64,000 nt of DNA from assembly GCF_032854445.1 (NCBI RefSeq), contig NC_088306.1, forward strand, positions 27,129,764 through 27,193,763, in the 5' to 3' direction. A program made the position numbers and the translations under genes. The notes under the pieces were generated by a model. It did not search any database. It saw nothing but the letters and a program-made list of their open reading frames with translations, and was not told the DNA's origin. Shown piece by piece: positions 46,590 to 58,869 of this stretch; position 1 is the first letter of the stretch, and every line of letters starts with the position of its first letter. This DNA comes from Liolophura sinensis (lineage: Eukaryota; Mollusca; Polyplacophora; Chitonida; Chitonidae).

Positions 46590-48190
46590 GCAGGAATTCC
46601 AAACTGTGTTGCAGACAAGTATTTAAAGCCAAAGATGGGACTGAAACACTAGCATTTCAGAACATGTGGTTGGCTGAATTTGATTGACTGGTGCATTCAC
46701 CAGCAAAGGAAGGGTGGAGGGTGGTGGTTGGGGGGGGGGGACTACTGCAAGTTCCGGGCTCTTTTTGTGAAGGTTTCAAAAGCTCACCTGAGCACCTTAG
46801 TTAAGGAACCATTCCAAAGGTTGCCAAAGGCAAGGACGAGATATTAACACATCCTGGAAACTATGTCTACCAGCAGCAGGCCTTCATAGCTGCAAAGACC
46901 TTCGTGTTGACTTCTGAAGACCCACAAGCAAGAATTGCTAACATCTTAGACTCACAAAGACATCAATTTTCACACAAGAACAAACATATTCTCAGAAAAC
47001 TAGTGGAAATAATTCTCCTTGGTGGTCGGTAGAGCATTCCTTGAAGAGGCAACAGAGACGACAGAAACACTGACGAGAATACAAACAAAGGAAACTGTCT
47101 TGCCCTTTTAGATCTTCAGGCCTAGGCGGATGAATACTTCAAGATCACCATGACAGTGATAGACGGTATCAAATGTACACCTCAAAAAATATACAGATTG
47201 AGATTATCTCAGCTATTTTGTCATGTATTAAAGAAAACATCTTAAATGTTCTTCCAAACGTGATACTTTAGCCTTATGGCTGATAAAGTTACTGACAAAT
47301 ATTCAGTCCAAGAAATTTTTGTCAGTGTGCGTCAGGTTTGCGGACATCACTGCTGCAGAAGTACCAGAAATAAAAGGAATATTCTTAGATTTCTTGCATT
47401 TGGAGCGTGCCACGGGTGAGCAGGTGACAGAGGGGATTAATAAAGTACTGAACAAGAACGGCTTGTCTGTTGAGAACATTAGAGGTCAGTCATTTGACCC
47501 ATCTAATGTAATGGCATCGGCTATGTCAAGTTGCCGAGTTGGTGTCCAGGGTCGAATCCGCGAGCTTAACCCTCTGACTTTATCACACACTGCCATTCAC
47601 ATCTCCTCAATCTTTCCATTTCATCTACTTCAAACATCCAGTGTATCAGGAATATGACTCACACAATAAACTCAACGTATCTCTTTTTTTCACTATTTTC
47701 CAAAGCCACAACGGTTTTTTGAGTCCGTTCTTCGCTTGTACGCACCAGAATCCAGAGTCAAGAAACTGGCAGGGTTATGCAAGACAAGATGAATGGAACG
47801 GCATACATGTTGGAATCGATATGGTCTTTGTAGGAGTATACTATAACTTGTCGAGATGCAATAGTACATCCGTCGCAATACCTTGACACGTCATCCGAAA
47901 CTTGGGATTGGGTCAGAGAAACTCTCGCGAGGGTCAACGGAATGAAAAACAGCTCTCTCAAGACTTCATTAATATTATGTTTCTAGTCGTTCTATAACAT
48001 ATATCAAACTCTAGATGTAGTTAAAGCTTTGAACCACAAGTTACAGTACAATGATATATATTATGCCTACAATCACACTGATAGTCAGGCAGGAGATCAG
48101 GGATACCAGAAGGCAAAATGACCAGAAATGACATGAGCGGTACAGCAAGATTAGACGAATAGCTGATGAAGTTGGCGTACAGTACACAAT
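46590..48190 (+). pseudogene. hAT-type transposase (DUF4371 / ZMYM-like), degenerate
   Basis: Remnant of an hAT-superfamily transposase of the group often labelled zinc finger MYM-type or DUF4371. Pieces in order: VFKAKDGTETLAFQN (46625, after the N-terminal zinc finger), LALLDLQA..ADEYFKI (near 47098), SLMADKVTDKYSVQE (47271), then after a 1-nt frameshift LSVCVRFADITAAEVPEIKG (47319 on), FLHLERATGEQVTEGI, LSVENIRGQSFDPSNVM, GVQGRIRELNPL (ending about 47573). Further on come APESRVKKLAGLCKTR, then TGA where the family has Trp, then MERH (near 47736-47800), and VKALNHKLQYNDIYYAYNHT near 48022. Many stops and shifts make it dead. The C-terminal dimerisation region is not seen, and the minisatellite starts where it should continue. 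Confidence 0.75.
46730..46740 (+). repeat. Poly-G run
   Basis: Eleven consecutive G inside the hAT fossil. Confidence 0.9.
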
Positions 48191-48194
48191 CAAT

Positions 48195-48905
48195 AATGTG
48201 TATTGTCAGGCCTGTCCGAAGATGTCTGTAGAGTGTCTACCCACCAGCTGATCCATAGGAACGGGACATGCTCAAGGTGAGCAGTGTATTATCAGGCCTG
48301 TCCGAAGCTGTCACTGGAGTGTCTACTCACCTGCTGATCCACAGGAACGGGACAAGGTGAGCTGTGTATTGTCAAGCCTGTCCGAAGCTGTCTGTAGAGT
48401 GTCTACTCACCTGCTGATCCACAGGAACGGAACAAGGTGAGCTGTGTATTGTCAAGCCTGTCCGAAGCTGCCTGTAGAGTGTCTACTCACCTGCTGATCC
48501 ACAGGAACGGGACATGCTCAAGGTGAGCTATGTATTGCCAGGCCTGTCCGAAGCTGTCTATAGAGTGTCTATTCACCTGCTGATCCACAGGAACGGGACA
48601 AGGTGAGCTGTGTATTGTCAAGCCTGTCCGAAGCTGTCTATAGAGTGTCTATTCACCTGCTGGTCCACAGGAACGGGACAAGGTGAGCTGTGTATTGTCA
48701 GGCCTGTCCGAAGCTGTCTGTAGAGTGTCTACTCACCTGCTGATCCACAGGAACGGGACATGCTCAAGGTGAGCAGTGTATTGTCAGTCCTGTCCGAAGC
48801 TGTCTGTAGAGTGTCTACTCACCTGCTGATCCACAGGAACGGGACATGCTCAAGGTGAGCTATGTATTATCAGGCCTGTACGAAGCTGTCTGTACAGTGT
48901 CTACT
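48195..48905 (+). repeat. Minisatellite, 80- and 86-bp units, nine copies
   Basis: The unit contains CAGGCCTGTCCGAAGCTGTC, TGTAGAGTGTCTACTCACCT, GCTGATCCACAGGAACGGGA and AAGGTGAGCTGTGTATTGT. Units either carry or lack the 6 bp TGCTCA after GGGACA, giving 86 or 80 bp. Neither length is a multiple of three, so the array is not a coding repeat. Two diverged units follow at 49204-49425. Confidence 0.92.
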
Positions 48906-49122
48906 GTCTACATTTTTTGCTTCTAAAGTAAAAGAAAGCTAAAATATGAAGTAAGGTTTACAGACAACCTAAAACTCGACATAAATATACTCTCATGTTT
49001 TTTTAGATTTTTGTGAAAAGAGTTAAAGCCGTTTAAACGTTTTAATTCTAAGGAGGGTTTTATGGACCATGTAGTAATAGTTTAGGAACTCACGGGAAGT
49101 TTTTCCAACTTTAAACACGGCA

Positions 49123-49506
49123 TTGAATGTTGTAATAACTTTATTAACCCAAAAGATTAGTAAACTAATGTTCTCAAAAATTCTTTCCATCCTGCTGATC
49201 AACAGAAAGTTGTCAGACAGCTGTCACTGGGGTGTCTACCCACCTGGTGATGGGCTTGCACTGGACATGCTCAAGGTGATTAGTATCTTGTCAGGGCTGT
49301 ATAATGCTGCCGGTAGAGAGTGTCTATCACCTACTGATGAGGTGACAATGGACATGGGCTTGGTGTGTAGCGTACTGAGTAGTGTACTTTCAAGTCTGTC
49401 CGATGCTGTCAGTAGAGAGTGTACCCGCCCGCAGATACAGCGTACGACCAAAAACGTCTGTACCAAAAGCTGTGTCGACAATTTATTCAGTAACAGCTTG
49501 AAATAG
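49123..49506 (+). other. 127-codon open frame across two diverged minisatellite units
   Basis: Not recognised. The frame includes two related stretches, DMLKVISILSGLYNAAGREC and MDMGLVCSVLSS..SLSDAVSREC, from diverged copies of the neighbouring minisatellite unit at a different spacing. The start codon is not ATG. An overlapping minus-strand frame is also open. It may be an ancestral form of the unit rather than a gene. Confidence 0.25.
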
Positions 49507-51298
49507 CATCAGTGTGAAGCTTATATGCCAGCAGTACCTCGTACATGAAGTAACTCAGGATGGGAATTTGCCTCCAGAGTTGAGGATTGCTGTAATTTTT
49601 GCTCTTGGGAAGAGCTTCGCTCTATGGTCATGGGTTCGCTGTACCTTGACAGCTGTGGCTTGTCCATGAATATCAGATGAGTACTAGGTACAAAAAAGCC
49701 ATGCATAAATCTGTTGATTGTTGGCAATATCCCATTATTAATTCACTGATTAACTAACCCGCCAGAGCCACATCTTTCACGCCATAACACTCCTAATAAC
49801 TACATAAAGTGGCGTAACGGTTACCTGAGAGGACCTTCAGTCTGGTCTGGGCTCTCGCGTGGAAATGTTTTGTTGGCTCAGTTAGCTGTTTAGCTATATT
49901 AACAAGGCCAATTTGTGGTCTCTTAAAAATAATTTTGGGTAGATCAAAGGGTAGAACAAAGTCTCTAACTAGGACGTCTTAACCATTCAGTCGTCATAAA
50001 GCAACTTTATATGAGGAGAATTAAGGATTACTCCCCCCGCGAGTAGCCAACTGCTAACTGCTGTATTCAAAGACATTGATATTGGCTGCTACTTTTTATT
50101 TCGTAACTGGTCAAATTTAAAAATAGATAATTTGTACAAAGGTGCATGTTTGGCCACACATATACAAGTCATTCCAGATTGTGCAATAAAGCGTTTTCCC
50201 AGTTAACAGTGTAGACAATTGGAGACAGTTCGATGTACAAAGACGACCTCCCCTCATTTTGTTTTCTTCAAAATGGACGAATACATGTTTACCGACCGGA
50301 TAACTATCATTCCCCTTGGCCGATGTGGGTAATAGGGACAAGCATTTGAATTGTATCAGTCACAACAACCTTTCAACCTGTAAAGCAAGCAGAGTATTAT
50401 GGGACATGTGAATGGTGGGTTGGATTATTTGATTCGTGTTTGAGTAATCAACATGATTTAATACACTGGTCAGGTTTACGCCTGGAGGAAACTGGATTGC
50501 CATGGATTTAAAGCCCGATCTACCCCAGGTACCGGATTATCCTCTTGATTTCATGGCGAAATAGTAAAAAATAAATTTTTAACACGCGAACTCACCGGCC
50601 AAGAGACCAAGGGGAATGGCGGGCAATAACTTTCTACAGTGGATACTGAACATGCCGAGAATCGAACAATGCAGGTTCAGCAAGTGCTTACATATAGGGC
50701 TGACAGTACGAAATCATACGTCTATGAAATCTTGTTTGTCGACCACTACAATTGACGACCTCAGACTGATTCACCCACATACGGTTCTTAACTTAATAAA
50801 ATGTACCATACGATGACAGCCTTTCTCCTTAAGTAAAACAAAGGTTAATGGGTGGGGAAACCACTCACAACATCACCATTGTCGCGGAAATATGTCTCAG
50901 AGTGATGTCTAGACGTGTTAAAAGCTGGTATTTCCATCTTTCTTTAATGTTTGCCTTACATGGCTTTAATCTACGGAAGATAGCTACTTTGTGTCAGACT
51001 GTCCCATACTAAAGATAGGGTCATATCAACGTTAGTAAGACATCCGACTCTTTGACAAAAACCTGTTTTTTTCATCTCTTTGTCAGTCTGATATTGGAGG
51101 CTGCGGGAAATGTCAAGAAGGTTAGACATGATGGCTAAAACCATGTCTTTACCATCTGGGTTTAATGGAAGAAGACGATATCAGGATATATGTGGCTTCA
51201 TTGAATCTCATAAAAGCTGAAAAGGAACAAAGATAAAGTATGATTATTTTAGATGCATTCTGGTACTTAAACAGTTTTATCATTTATAAGATAATAAA
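49507..51298. other. Unassigned sequence
   Basis: No gene or named repeat recognised. Confidence 0.45.
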
Positions 51299-51518
51299 CC
51301 CGGGGCAGTGACCCTGAAGCCTCCCAACAATGCGGTCGATTTGAATTCACGTCCAGCTCGTACTGGCTTGCTCTCCAGTCGAACGTGGGACGGTCTTCCA
51401 GCAACCTGCGGATGGATTTCCCATGGGCTCTGCCCGTTTTCCTCCCACCATATTGCTGGCTGTATTAGAGAAATATTTTTGAGTACGGCCTAGAACGCAA
51501 ATCAAATAAATGAATAAT
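51299..51518 (+). repeat. tRNA-derived SINE (family B)
   Basis: The 5' head is damaged (GGGGCAGTGACCC). CAATGCGGTCGATTTGAATT (B-box region), GTCCAGCTCGTACTGGCTTG, CAGCAACCTGCGGATGG and GAGAAATATTTTTGAGTACG run to a (AATA)-like tail. Confidence 0.8.
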
Positions 51519-51539
51519 ATAAAAAAACTACATCTTGGA

Positions 51540-51800
51540 TTTGAGATGAAAACCAGAGCATTGTGACACTTGGTAAAACTGAGACAATGAACGAGATCTC
51601 TTGTCAATTTACCTCAGGGTTTTCTTCTAGCTATTCGTGCTAATACTTAAACATAAGAAATCCGGACAACTTCGATCACCATGGCTTAATCACAATCCAT
51701 ATAATACAAACGCAGTGATGGTAATTGAAATTTATTAAAACTTTACTGGTCTAGAACTACTTTTCTGTGGTCATCATCAAAATAAACAATGACTTTAAAC
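51540..51800 (+). repeat. E1 interspersed repeat, diverged
   Basis: GATGAAAACCAGAGCATTGT, TCTTGTCAATTTACCTCAGG, the ACCATGGCTTAA block, CGCAGTGATGGTAATTGAAA and GGTCTAGAACTACTTTTCTG follow E1 order. Confidence 0.7.
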
Positions 51801-52704
51801 TTCTTACTTACTTGACTTGTTACAAATTAGTTTGTACGCAAATATTGGGACACAACAATATTTCCTGTGCATAAACCGGATTATGGCTTGACGCCAATTC
51901 GACAAGATGAGGGGCCGCTTTCACACACTGGCGTACATTTCTTATCCTACATTTGTGGTATGATTTTTTATGTATTACTATTACCGTGTCATTGTCCTAT
52001 ATTTGCGATATTGTACAAGTACGACATCTTTGTGAAAGTGGCCCCAGTGCCGTGTCGTGAAGAGAAAACTGCATTTACCAATACCCTATCGACGCACCTC
52101 TGGTTTCATATGCTATATTGTAGTCTTTTACATCTGACAGTATTGAAGTTTTCTTTTAATAGTTGTAAATATCTGTCATTATGAAAATGCAGTGTATTAT
52201 ATTTTGATTAAAATCTGTAAACATATGTGTCAAAAGTATTCGACATTTTAATGTTATTTTGTGGAAAAGTCAAAGAAATCTGCCAATAATGCTGAAAATA
52301 TCCGAGGTGGGTTAATCAGTTAAGATTATTAGTTCTTTCTAATAAAACGACAAATTTCACGAATCTAATATTGGCACAAAAGAACTGTGCTGAGAACTGC
52401 AGACATGCAGCGGGAAATAGAGGAACCGATGGCTATGTGTGTGACAAGCCAGACGGTGGAGTCCTGTCTGGAATGGTAGCGAAATAATTGCTTGCTGTAC
52501 ATATGTGATCTTCGTCAGATTTAACGCTTCAGTTTGCCCTCGGAGACACGACAGGGCAACATCTGCTGACTGACAACTTCTAGCTTCACAACGGTAAACA
52601 TTCAACGACGCATGCCTGTGAAAAACCGGTTTTTAGTCTTCTCACTAAGGTATTACCATCCAGCAGAGCAGTCTTTTATATCTGTGTTTCAGTGAAAAAG
52701 TGAA
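51801..52704. other. Unassigned sequence
   Basis: Open frames at 51867-52184 (plus) and 52357-52605 (minus) have no family features. Confidence 0.4.
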
Positions 52705-52830
52705 GCGTCGAAACAAGACATTTGCATATGAGCCGTCAACCAAGACAGACATTCCACGTCAATAATCCCAAGATCAATTCCAAAAAAGACGAACTAAGAA
52801 AGAAGATAAAATGGTACACTTATTTCCAAG
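52705..52830 (-). repeat. R2 interspersed repeat, partial
   Basis: On the plus strand GAGCCGTCAACCAAGACAGA, CATTCCACGTCAATAATCCC and ACTAAGAAAGAAGATA parallel the 58195-58290 copy. Confidence 0.6.
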
Positions 52831-52972
52831 CTTGCCGTGTACATGTCGAAAAGACATTGTTAATATAATATTTGCGTGAAAACCATTCCTGCACACTTTG
52901 TTCAAAGTTGAAATGCGATATCTCCTAGGGCAAGTTGACAGTGTTGCACATTAAATTACGTGTTATATTTAT

Positions 52973-53020
52973 CTTAACGGCATTTACACCGTACTCAGTA
53001 ATATTTCATTGCGGAAAGAA
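52973..53020 (-). repeat. SINE family B, tail scrap
   Basis: TTTACACCGTACTCAGTAAT followed by ATTTCATT matches the family B tail. Short. Confidence 0.4.
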
Positions 53021-53409
53021 CCAGGTTTATAAATATCAGACAAAGTGTCAGGCGTAAAACAGCCTTTTGGAACATTTCAACGTGTGCTGATTTGTTAAGG
53101 ACGAGAAAAGTGTCTGTCTTCGGTTTTTGCAAAAAAAGCCGTAGAACCTTACTACCGTGAAAAAACTGATTACTGTTAGCGTCAAAACAGATTAAGAAAC
53201 TATCGCTTTCATATCACGTTCACCACTTCCGAACTTTTTGGCATTCCCAATTATCAGTTTTCCCTGCTTTACCCTTCATAATCATGTAGTGCCACGCAGA
53301 TAGCAACAAAAAGTTGCATACTGAAATTAAAGAAAAATTACAGGGTAAGAATGCAGAATAATAAATTTAAAAAAGAAGCACAACTGAAGGCCACATCTAT
53401 ACAACCAGC

Positions 53410-53455
53410 AAAGATGATTACAAGCATAGAGAGTAAAACCAGAGCAGCGACAACT
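53410..53455 (+). repeat. E1 end block, single unit
   Basis: ACAAGCATAGAGAGTAAAAC and CAGAGCAGCGAC are essentially consensus and then the match stops. Confidence 0.7.
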
Positions 53456-55924
53456 CCATATTAACGAGGAAAGCTTCCTAATAAAACGTCCGTACTCTTG
53501 TTAAAATTAAAAAACGTTTTTCCAAAATTGTATTGATCGGAACTTACTTTATTTAAAGTAAATAACGCATTTTGAAATTGTTGATTGCGCCATGTAAGTT
53601 TCAATTTAAGTATTCTAGCTTCTAACTAAGAATTTACCGTGCGTGTTTTGGCGCTAAAGCAAGGAATTTTGTAAATCAACCGGTTTAGTGTTGCTAAAAG
53701 ATGTGTGTAATATTTTAGAAGAATCCCTCGAACCAAATGTGTTACAGTTTCAAGATCCAAACAAATGCCTTCATAATTGGGCTCTTACTTGACAAAGTAT
53801 CACTGGGTTAAAGTAGTATGCAATGAGGAATGATACTTATTATTTGATGTTGATGGCATGTATAATGTAATTTCGAGTATTTGGTAAATACAGAAAATTT
53901 TGATAAATGAGAATTTTTTTAATTGAGTGCAGATTGAAATAGCAATAAACAGTCAGATCACTGCAGAACTAACAGTTAATCAGTTTTACAGAATGCGAGA
54001 CATTTCAATCAACACCCCAGTAACACAGAGCTAGCAATAACATCGGAATTTTTCTTCCACATGCAGATTACGAGAACCGAGTTGCGTCCGAACTTTAAAA
54101 GAAAACTAATTCTATTTTGATGTCAAACAATACTCCAATGTCAATAAACCAGATGCCATTATTCCTAGCGAAAAATGTACAACTTTTCAAACAATCGAGA
54201 ACTCATTTTACAGTAGGCCTAAAGATTTTTTATAAAGAAGCTAAAACCCCTGCTGTGCTATAATTGCCATAATGACGGCAATGTTTACTTTATTTCTCAT
54301 TTAGCGTTACCGTGAATTGAAGATGCGAAATACGTTTTGTTATGATCTTAAAGGGTATTATCTTGGCTGGTAATGCGATACCTTCGAGATTCATAACCAA
54401 CAGAATTAAAACGAGAGCAGAATTTATGTGACGAAATAACACTTACGCCTGGTATATCGACAATATGCAGTTATGGATTACATGCGGATAAATGTCGAGA
54501 TATATATACATTTCCAAACCTTTAAATGTAAACACTAAAGAATTAGTTTCTGAAGGAGAATAAACCATCCCACTTCGACCCTTCATGTTTCTTTGTTTGT
54601 GTACACAAGGAAAAGAAAAAACACCAAAACCAAGTCGAAATGAGGTGCAAGACCATTACACACATTCTAGGAAAATTGTTGGATTTATTATTTTATATTT
54701 TTTCTTACCCGGTTAAATGGTTTTAAAACCTCATCCTACGGTGGTTCGTTGGGAGGTATAGAGTATCAGGTACGGCTATATTTTTTCCTTGAAATAATCC
54801 GTTGAACTGTCCACTCGGCGAATGTATTCACAGATCGATATATGTGCTTTTTGAATGCTAAAATCTGGCAGTCTGTGTGTGTCAAATGGCAAAACCCTGA
54901 TGTGACGCGAGCGGTCCCAATATGGTCAGAAAAGGCTAACGTAGAATCAAAACTTGCAAATGCGATCACTAGGTTGAAAAGAAAATAAAACTTCAATATA
55001 TCAAGCTATTTATATGAACAGTGTGTAGTGGGCTTTCATCGGATACATATTTCACCATAATGTCTTCTTTTGCCTTTAATTTACGGTAACCCTCGGTATC
55101 ATTTCGGTCATCTGGGTGTATGAACTGTAATTTGGATGTATAATACGTCACGCTTGTGAGATAGGTCGCCCATTCAGAGCATACTCTCTGCAGTCCAGCG
55201 CGTATATTTAGTTCCCATTTTGTTCACAGGGGCAAATTGATATTTGTCAGCTTCAACTAAAAACTAAGTACATCGTAGCACCAATATTCCCGCCTTACAC
55301 AGCCAAGCCAACATTTGTACGTTGCAGTTTTTTCTAATAAATAGAAAAATAAATGCAATACAGTATTGTTTCAAATTTAAAAAAAAAATGCAACCGAGCA
55401 TTGGTCTAAATTAATGATGCCGGGTGGTAACCGAATTTTGCCCCAATAGCAATCTTGAAGCCGCGGGTGGATGGTAATGATGGACAAAGCTGCTCAGCTT
55501 GCAAATGAAGAACAAAAAACCCACAGAACTGGAAACAGCAGGCATTTATGGTGTAATCTCGTGGATTGTGTGTACTGTATTGTGATGCAGTTTTATGTAA
55601 TCGTTGCACCTGCACCAATGCCCTCGTGTAGCCCATAGTACCCATTTTACCAGTTTTAGACTGACCTCACTTGATAGTAAACAAGGCGTGCCTTTGTTAT
55701 GGAATGCAATTCTGAAATCCACCAACACGAAGTGTTGGGAGAGTTACGGGGAGAAACTGCTCCTAATGTGTCGGATCGACGGTAAGCCACATTTTACCGC
55801 ATCTTCACGTAACTTCTCTGTACGACTATGAGAACGAGCTGGCGGCCACTGTGGGTGTAATGTCTGAAAATCTGTTTATTTTGTGAATTTATGCCGTTGT
55901 CATGGATCGTTTTTGGTTATGTGA
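53456..55924. other. Unassigned AT-rich sequence
   Basis: About 2.5 kb with no recognised gene or repeat. A signal-peptide-like minus frame at 54766-54996 starts at TTG, not ATG. Overlapping frames at 55406-55831 lie on both strands. Confidence 0.45.
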
Positions 55925-56570
55925 GACTATTCGGTAAAAAAAATGCAGTGATGTTTATTGCAACTTATTAGACTTCACCACTCTAGAATTGCTCAAAAGG
56001 TTGTGTTGTCATCAAATATCGAGAGTAAGACCAGAGCAGCGACGACAGTGTGATAGCTGGCAAACGGTCACACGTAACCGGTGAAGTACGTCCTCTTGTC
56101 AATTGACCTCAGTTTTATTCTAACGGTTGCATAAATAATAGCAATTTACAGGCCCCATAGCACCATGGCCCAAGCAGAATTAGGTAACGAAAGAATTGGG
56201 TAACGAAAATGCAGTGGTGTTAACTCCAAATTATTAGGCGTTACTGGTCTAGGATTACTTAAACTGCTGTGTGGTCATCACAAATAGAGAGTAAGACCAG
56301 AGCATCGACGGCAGTGTGACAGCAGGCAAACGGTCACACGTAACCGGTGAAGTACATCCTCCTGTCAATTAACCTCAGTCAGCGTTTTATTCTAACTGTT
56401 CACGTAAATGCATAAATAGTAGCAATTTACATGCCCCCTAGAACCGTGACCCAAACAGAATTAGGTAAAAAAAATGCAGTGATGTTAACAGCAAATTATT
56501 AGGCGTCACTGGTCTAGGATTACTCAAAACGCTGTGTTGTCATCACATGCTCATACAGGAAGAAAATAAA
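55925..56570 (+). repeat. E1 repeat, 2.4 copies in direct tandem (~264-bp period)
   Basis: GAGAGTAAGACCAGAGCA recurs at about 56023 and 56287. TTAGGTAA..GAAAA..TGCAGTG and GTCTAGGATTACT blocks recur likewise. In both junctions the distal GTTGTCATCA block joins directly to the next AGAGAGTAAG start, so this defines the tandem unit boundary. Confidence 0.88.
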
Positions 56571-57644
56571 GGCATAGGGTTTAACAGAAAAAGACGTCTA
56601 TTTTGAATAAAATGATGCTGCCCAGTCAAAAGGTACTGGTCGACAAATGCTCGTTTGTCAAAATAGCAAGAAACTAATTAAAGTAGAATAAAGCCCAAGG
56701 AGAAAGGTTGGTGGTGGTTACTTAGCAGGTTCGTTTGTCAGAAAGTCAAAGAAGCTTTATACTGTATTAAGTTCAGTTTCACAGTACCGCTATATAAAAC
56801 TCTTTCGTCACTGAGGAACGCATTTACCTTCAAAGTGTTTTGTCAAATGAATTTCTCTCTGTCTTCAACTATACCGTCAAGGGGAAGGCCCTGCTAACTT
56901 GGCTTAGCCACAAGATTAACAGAGGATTAAATTTCGACACCCTCGGCACATTTGTCGTCTGACATACCCCGCTATAACCTACCAGTCATTTGCATAAGAG
57001 ACAGCCCGTATTCCCGCGAGAAATCTAATGATTACCCTTGAGTGTCGCATGACCTGACAGGTCATATGGACCTTGACGATAATCCTAACCAGAAGCATAA
57101 TGAGTTCTGTCAAATCTTTCGTTACTCTGAAATGTAAAGGTTGTGGTTCGTTATAAATGTGAAACTATTTTCGACTGAATTTTAGGGATTTGACGTCAAC
57201 CTGTCGTGCATTAAACATTTTGTTTTCTTTTTAATAAACTAATTTTGAACTTAAAAGTGAACTCGGTCCAAATTCTCATTAGTCCCTACGGGTTCCACAC
57301 AACACACTATATTTACCCCTAACCTATAGGCCTAAGCCCGTCATGCACGAATCACTTTGGTGGACTTCTTTTATTGAATTTTATCGTAAAGAATTGAAAC
57401 TTGATACATGGCTTCAAAACGGTTGATAGCGTTCGTGATACTTCCTGGGTACTTGTCCAAAATGAAGACAATATATCAATTTCTTACATTCAGCTAACAC
57501 TCACCTGTACAAACACATGTAAACAGAATCTATGTACAAGTAAGGTTCAGGATCAATCACAAGACCTATTATACAAAGTAAGAATTAATGACGGATTCAA
57601 GAAAAGTAGTCCTCGATTCTAAGACAAAATAACACAAACAAAAC
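56571..57644. other. Unassigned sequence
   Basis: No gene or named repeat recognised. Confidence 0.45.
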
Positions 57645-57755
57645 CAGTCAGCAGTATATGAAGGGTATAACCAGAGCAGCGAGAACAGTGTGACAGCTGG
57701 TAAATGGTCACACGTAACTGGCGAAATACGCCCTCTTGTCAATTACCTCAGTGCA
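57645..57755 (+). repeat. E1 interspersed repeat, end and middle blocks
   Basis: AACCAGAGCAGCGAGAACAG, AATGGTCACACGTAACTGGC and CCCTCTTGTCAATTACCTCA are close to consensus. Confidence 0.8.
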
Positions 57756-58179
57756 AAGACAACCGCATAAATTACAAAAAAAACTGCATCAATTTTTGAA
57801 TTTCAGCTAGAACCCATCCTTCGTTATCTAAAAACATCTTAACATGTGTTAGGTATATACCAAACTTAAAGTAATGTTACATTTGAAAAACAAAGGCTGT
57901 CTGTTGAAAAGTGAGTGGTTTAATATGGACTAAACCCCGTTCTCATTCGTGCTAAACATACTGTACCATAGTGCTTGTCTTCAAACGAAACTACGAAACA
58001 TTGAGATGAAGTTTATTGCTTTTGAAATTTCTCAAGAGAGCATGTCAATAGTTTGCTGCATTGTCAAAACAATCAGAGACGATTCAATTCCCTGGTTAAA
58101 TTTCCTCACCCAATACATTCCTTTGGTGTCTGTTACGTCCATCTCTTTCCAATTTGATCTGATGTATGTATGGATCGAA

Positions 58180-58475
58180 ACAGACACACCAGCCGTCAAC
58201 CAACGTGGAAGTTCTATGTCAATAATCGCAAGGCCAATTTCCAAAACGACGTTTAACACAAGCCGCCAAAGAACTAAGAAAGTATACAAAGTACCAAATT
58301 TGGACGGAATCATACAAATAAAAGCAGTCATCAGTTTCCAGTGATGTTGGAAAGTCGAATGAGTGAAATCAGTATTCAAATCGTGTACCATGCTAGTTGA
58401 TAAGTTGTCAATAATAACATGTATATATTTCACTGGTGTTTTGATTGCCAATGTTCGTGTACCCAAGGTGGCCAT
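58180..58475 (-). repeat. R2 interspersed repeat with a 147-codon open frame
   Basis: The longest R2 copy. On the minus strand, from an ATG at 58475, a frame of 147 codons runs to 58032, past the repeat's similarity. It includes TLYTFLVLWRLVLNVVLEIG, a hydrophobic stretch, followed by LAIIDIELPRWLTAGVSV. The 39540 copy encodes a related stretch. The plus strand is also open here (57949-58344), so the frame may be chance. No domain recognised. Confidence 0.55.
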
Positions 58476-58669
58476 CTAATTTAACACGATGAATATCTGG
58501 CCCCTAGCCCCAGGTTACGTGGAATTAGACACAATCTTCAAGTAGAGATTCTGGCCACGCTATCCATGTTTACTGTCAAGAGAATTATACTCACCATAAA
58601 ACTTAAAAAACTTTGTAGGCGTTTACAATATTTCACCAGCTCTTAACTTTTTTTCAGGTTTATATTATA

Positions 58670-58780
58670 TAATATATACCGCTAAGAGAGTAAAAACATA
58701 GCAACGACGTCAGTGTGATAGCTGGCATATGGTCACCCGTAACCAGTGAAATACGGATTCTTGTCAATTAACCGATACAG
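58670..58780 (+). repeat. E1 repeat, plus-strand member of an inverted pair
   Basis: AAGAGAGTAAAAACATAGCA, GTGTGATAGCTGGCATATGG, CACCCGTAACCAGTGAAATA and TTCTTGTCAATTAACC match E1. Confidence 0.75.
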
Positions 58781-58869
58781 AAATTTTTTGGCTAAACAAT
58801 ACGTAACTTTATATCATCAGTCATTGTCGCAGTGGAGAGCAATTATCATACGTAAGCGATGAAATCTGG

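Noticed and set aside
48195-48905. Coding repeat protein in the 80/86-bp array
   Set aside because: Unit lengths are not multiples of three and stops appear in each frame.
54766-54996. Minus-strand 76-codon frame beginning like a signal peptide (KFYFLFNLVIAFASF)
   Set aside because: The first codon is TTG, not ATG, the frame is short, and no downstream exon or family was seen.
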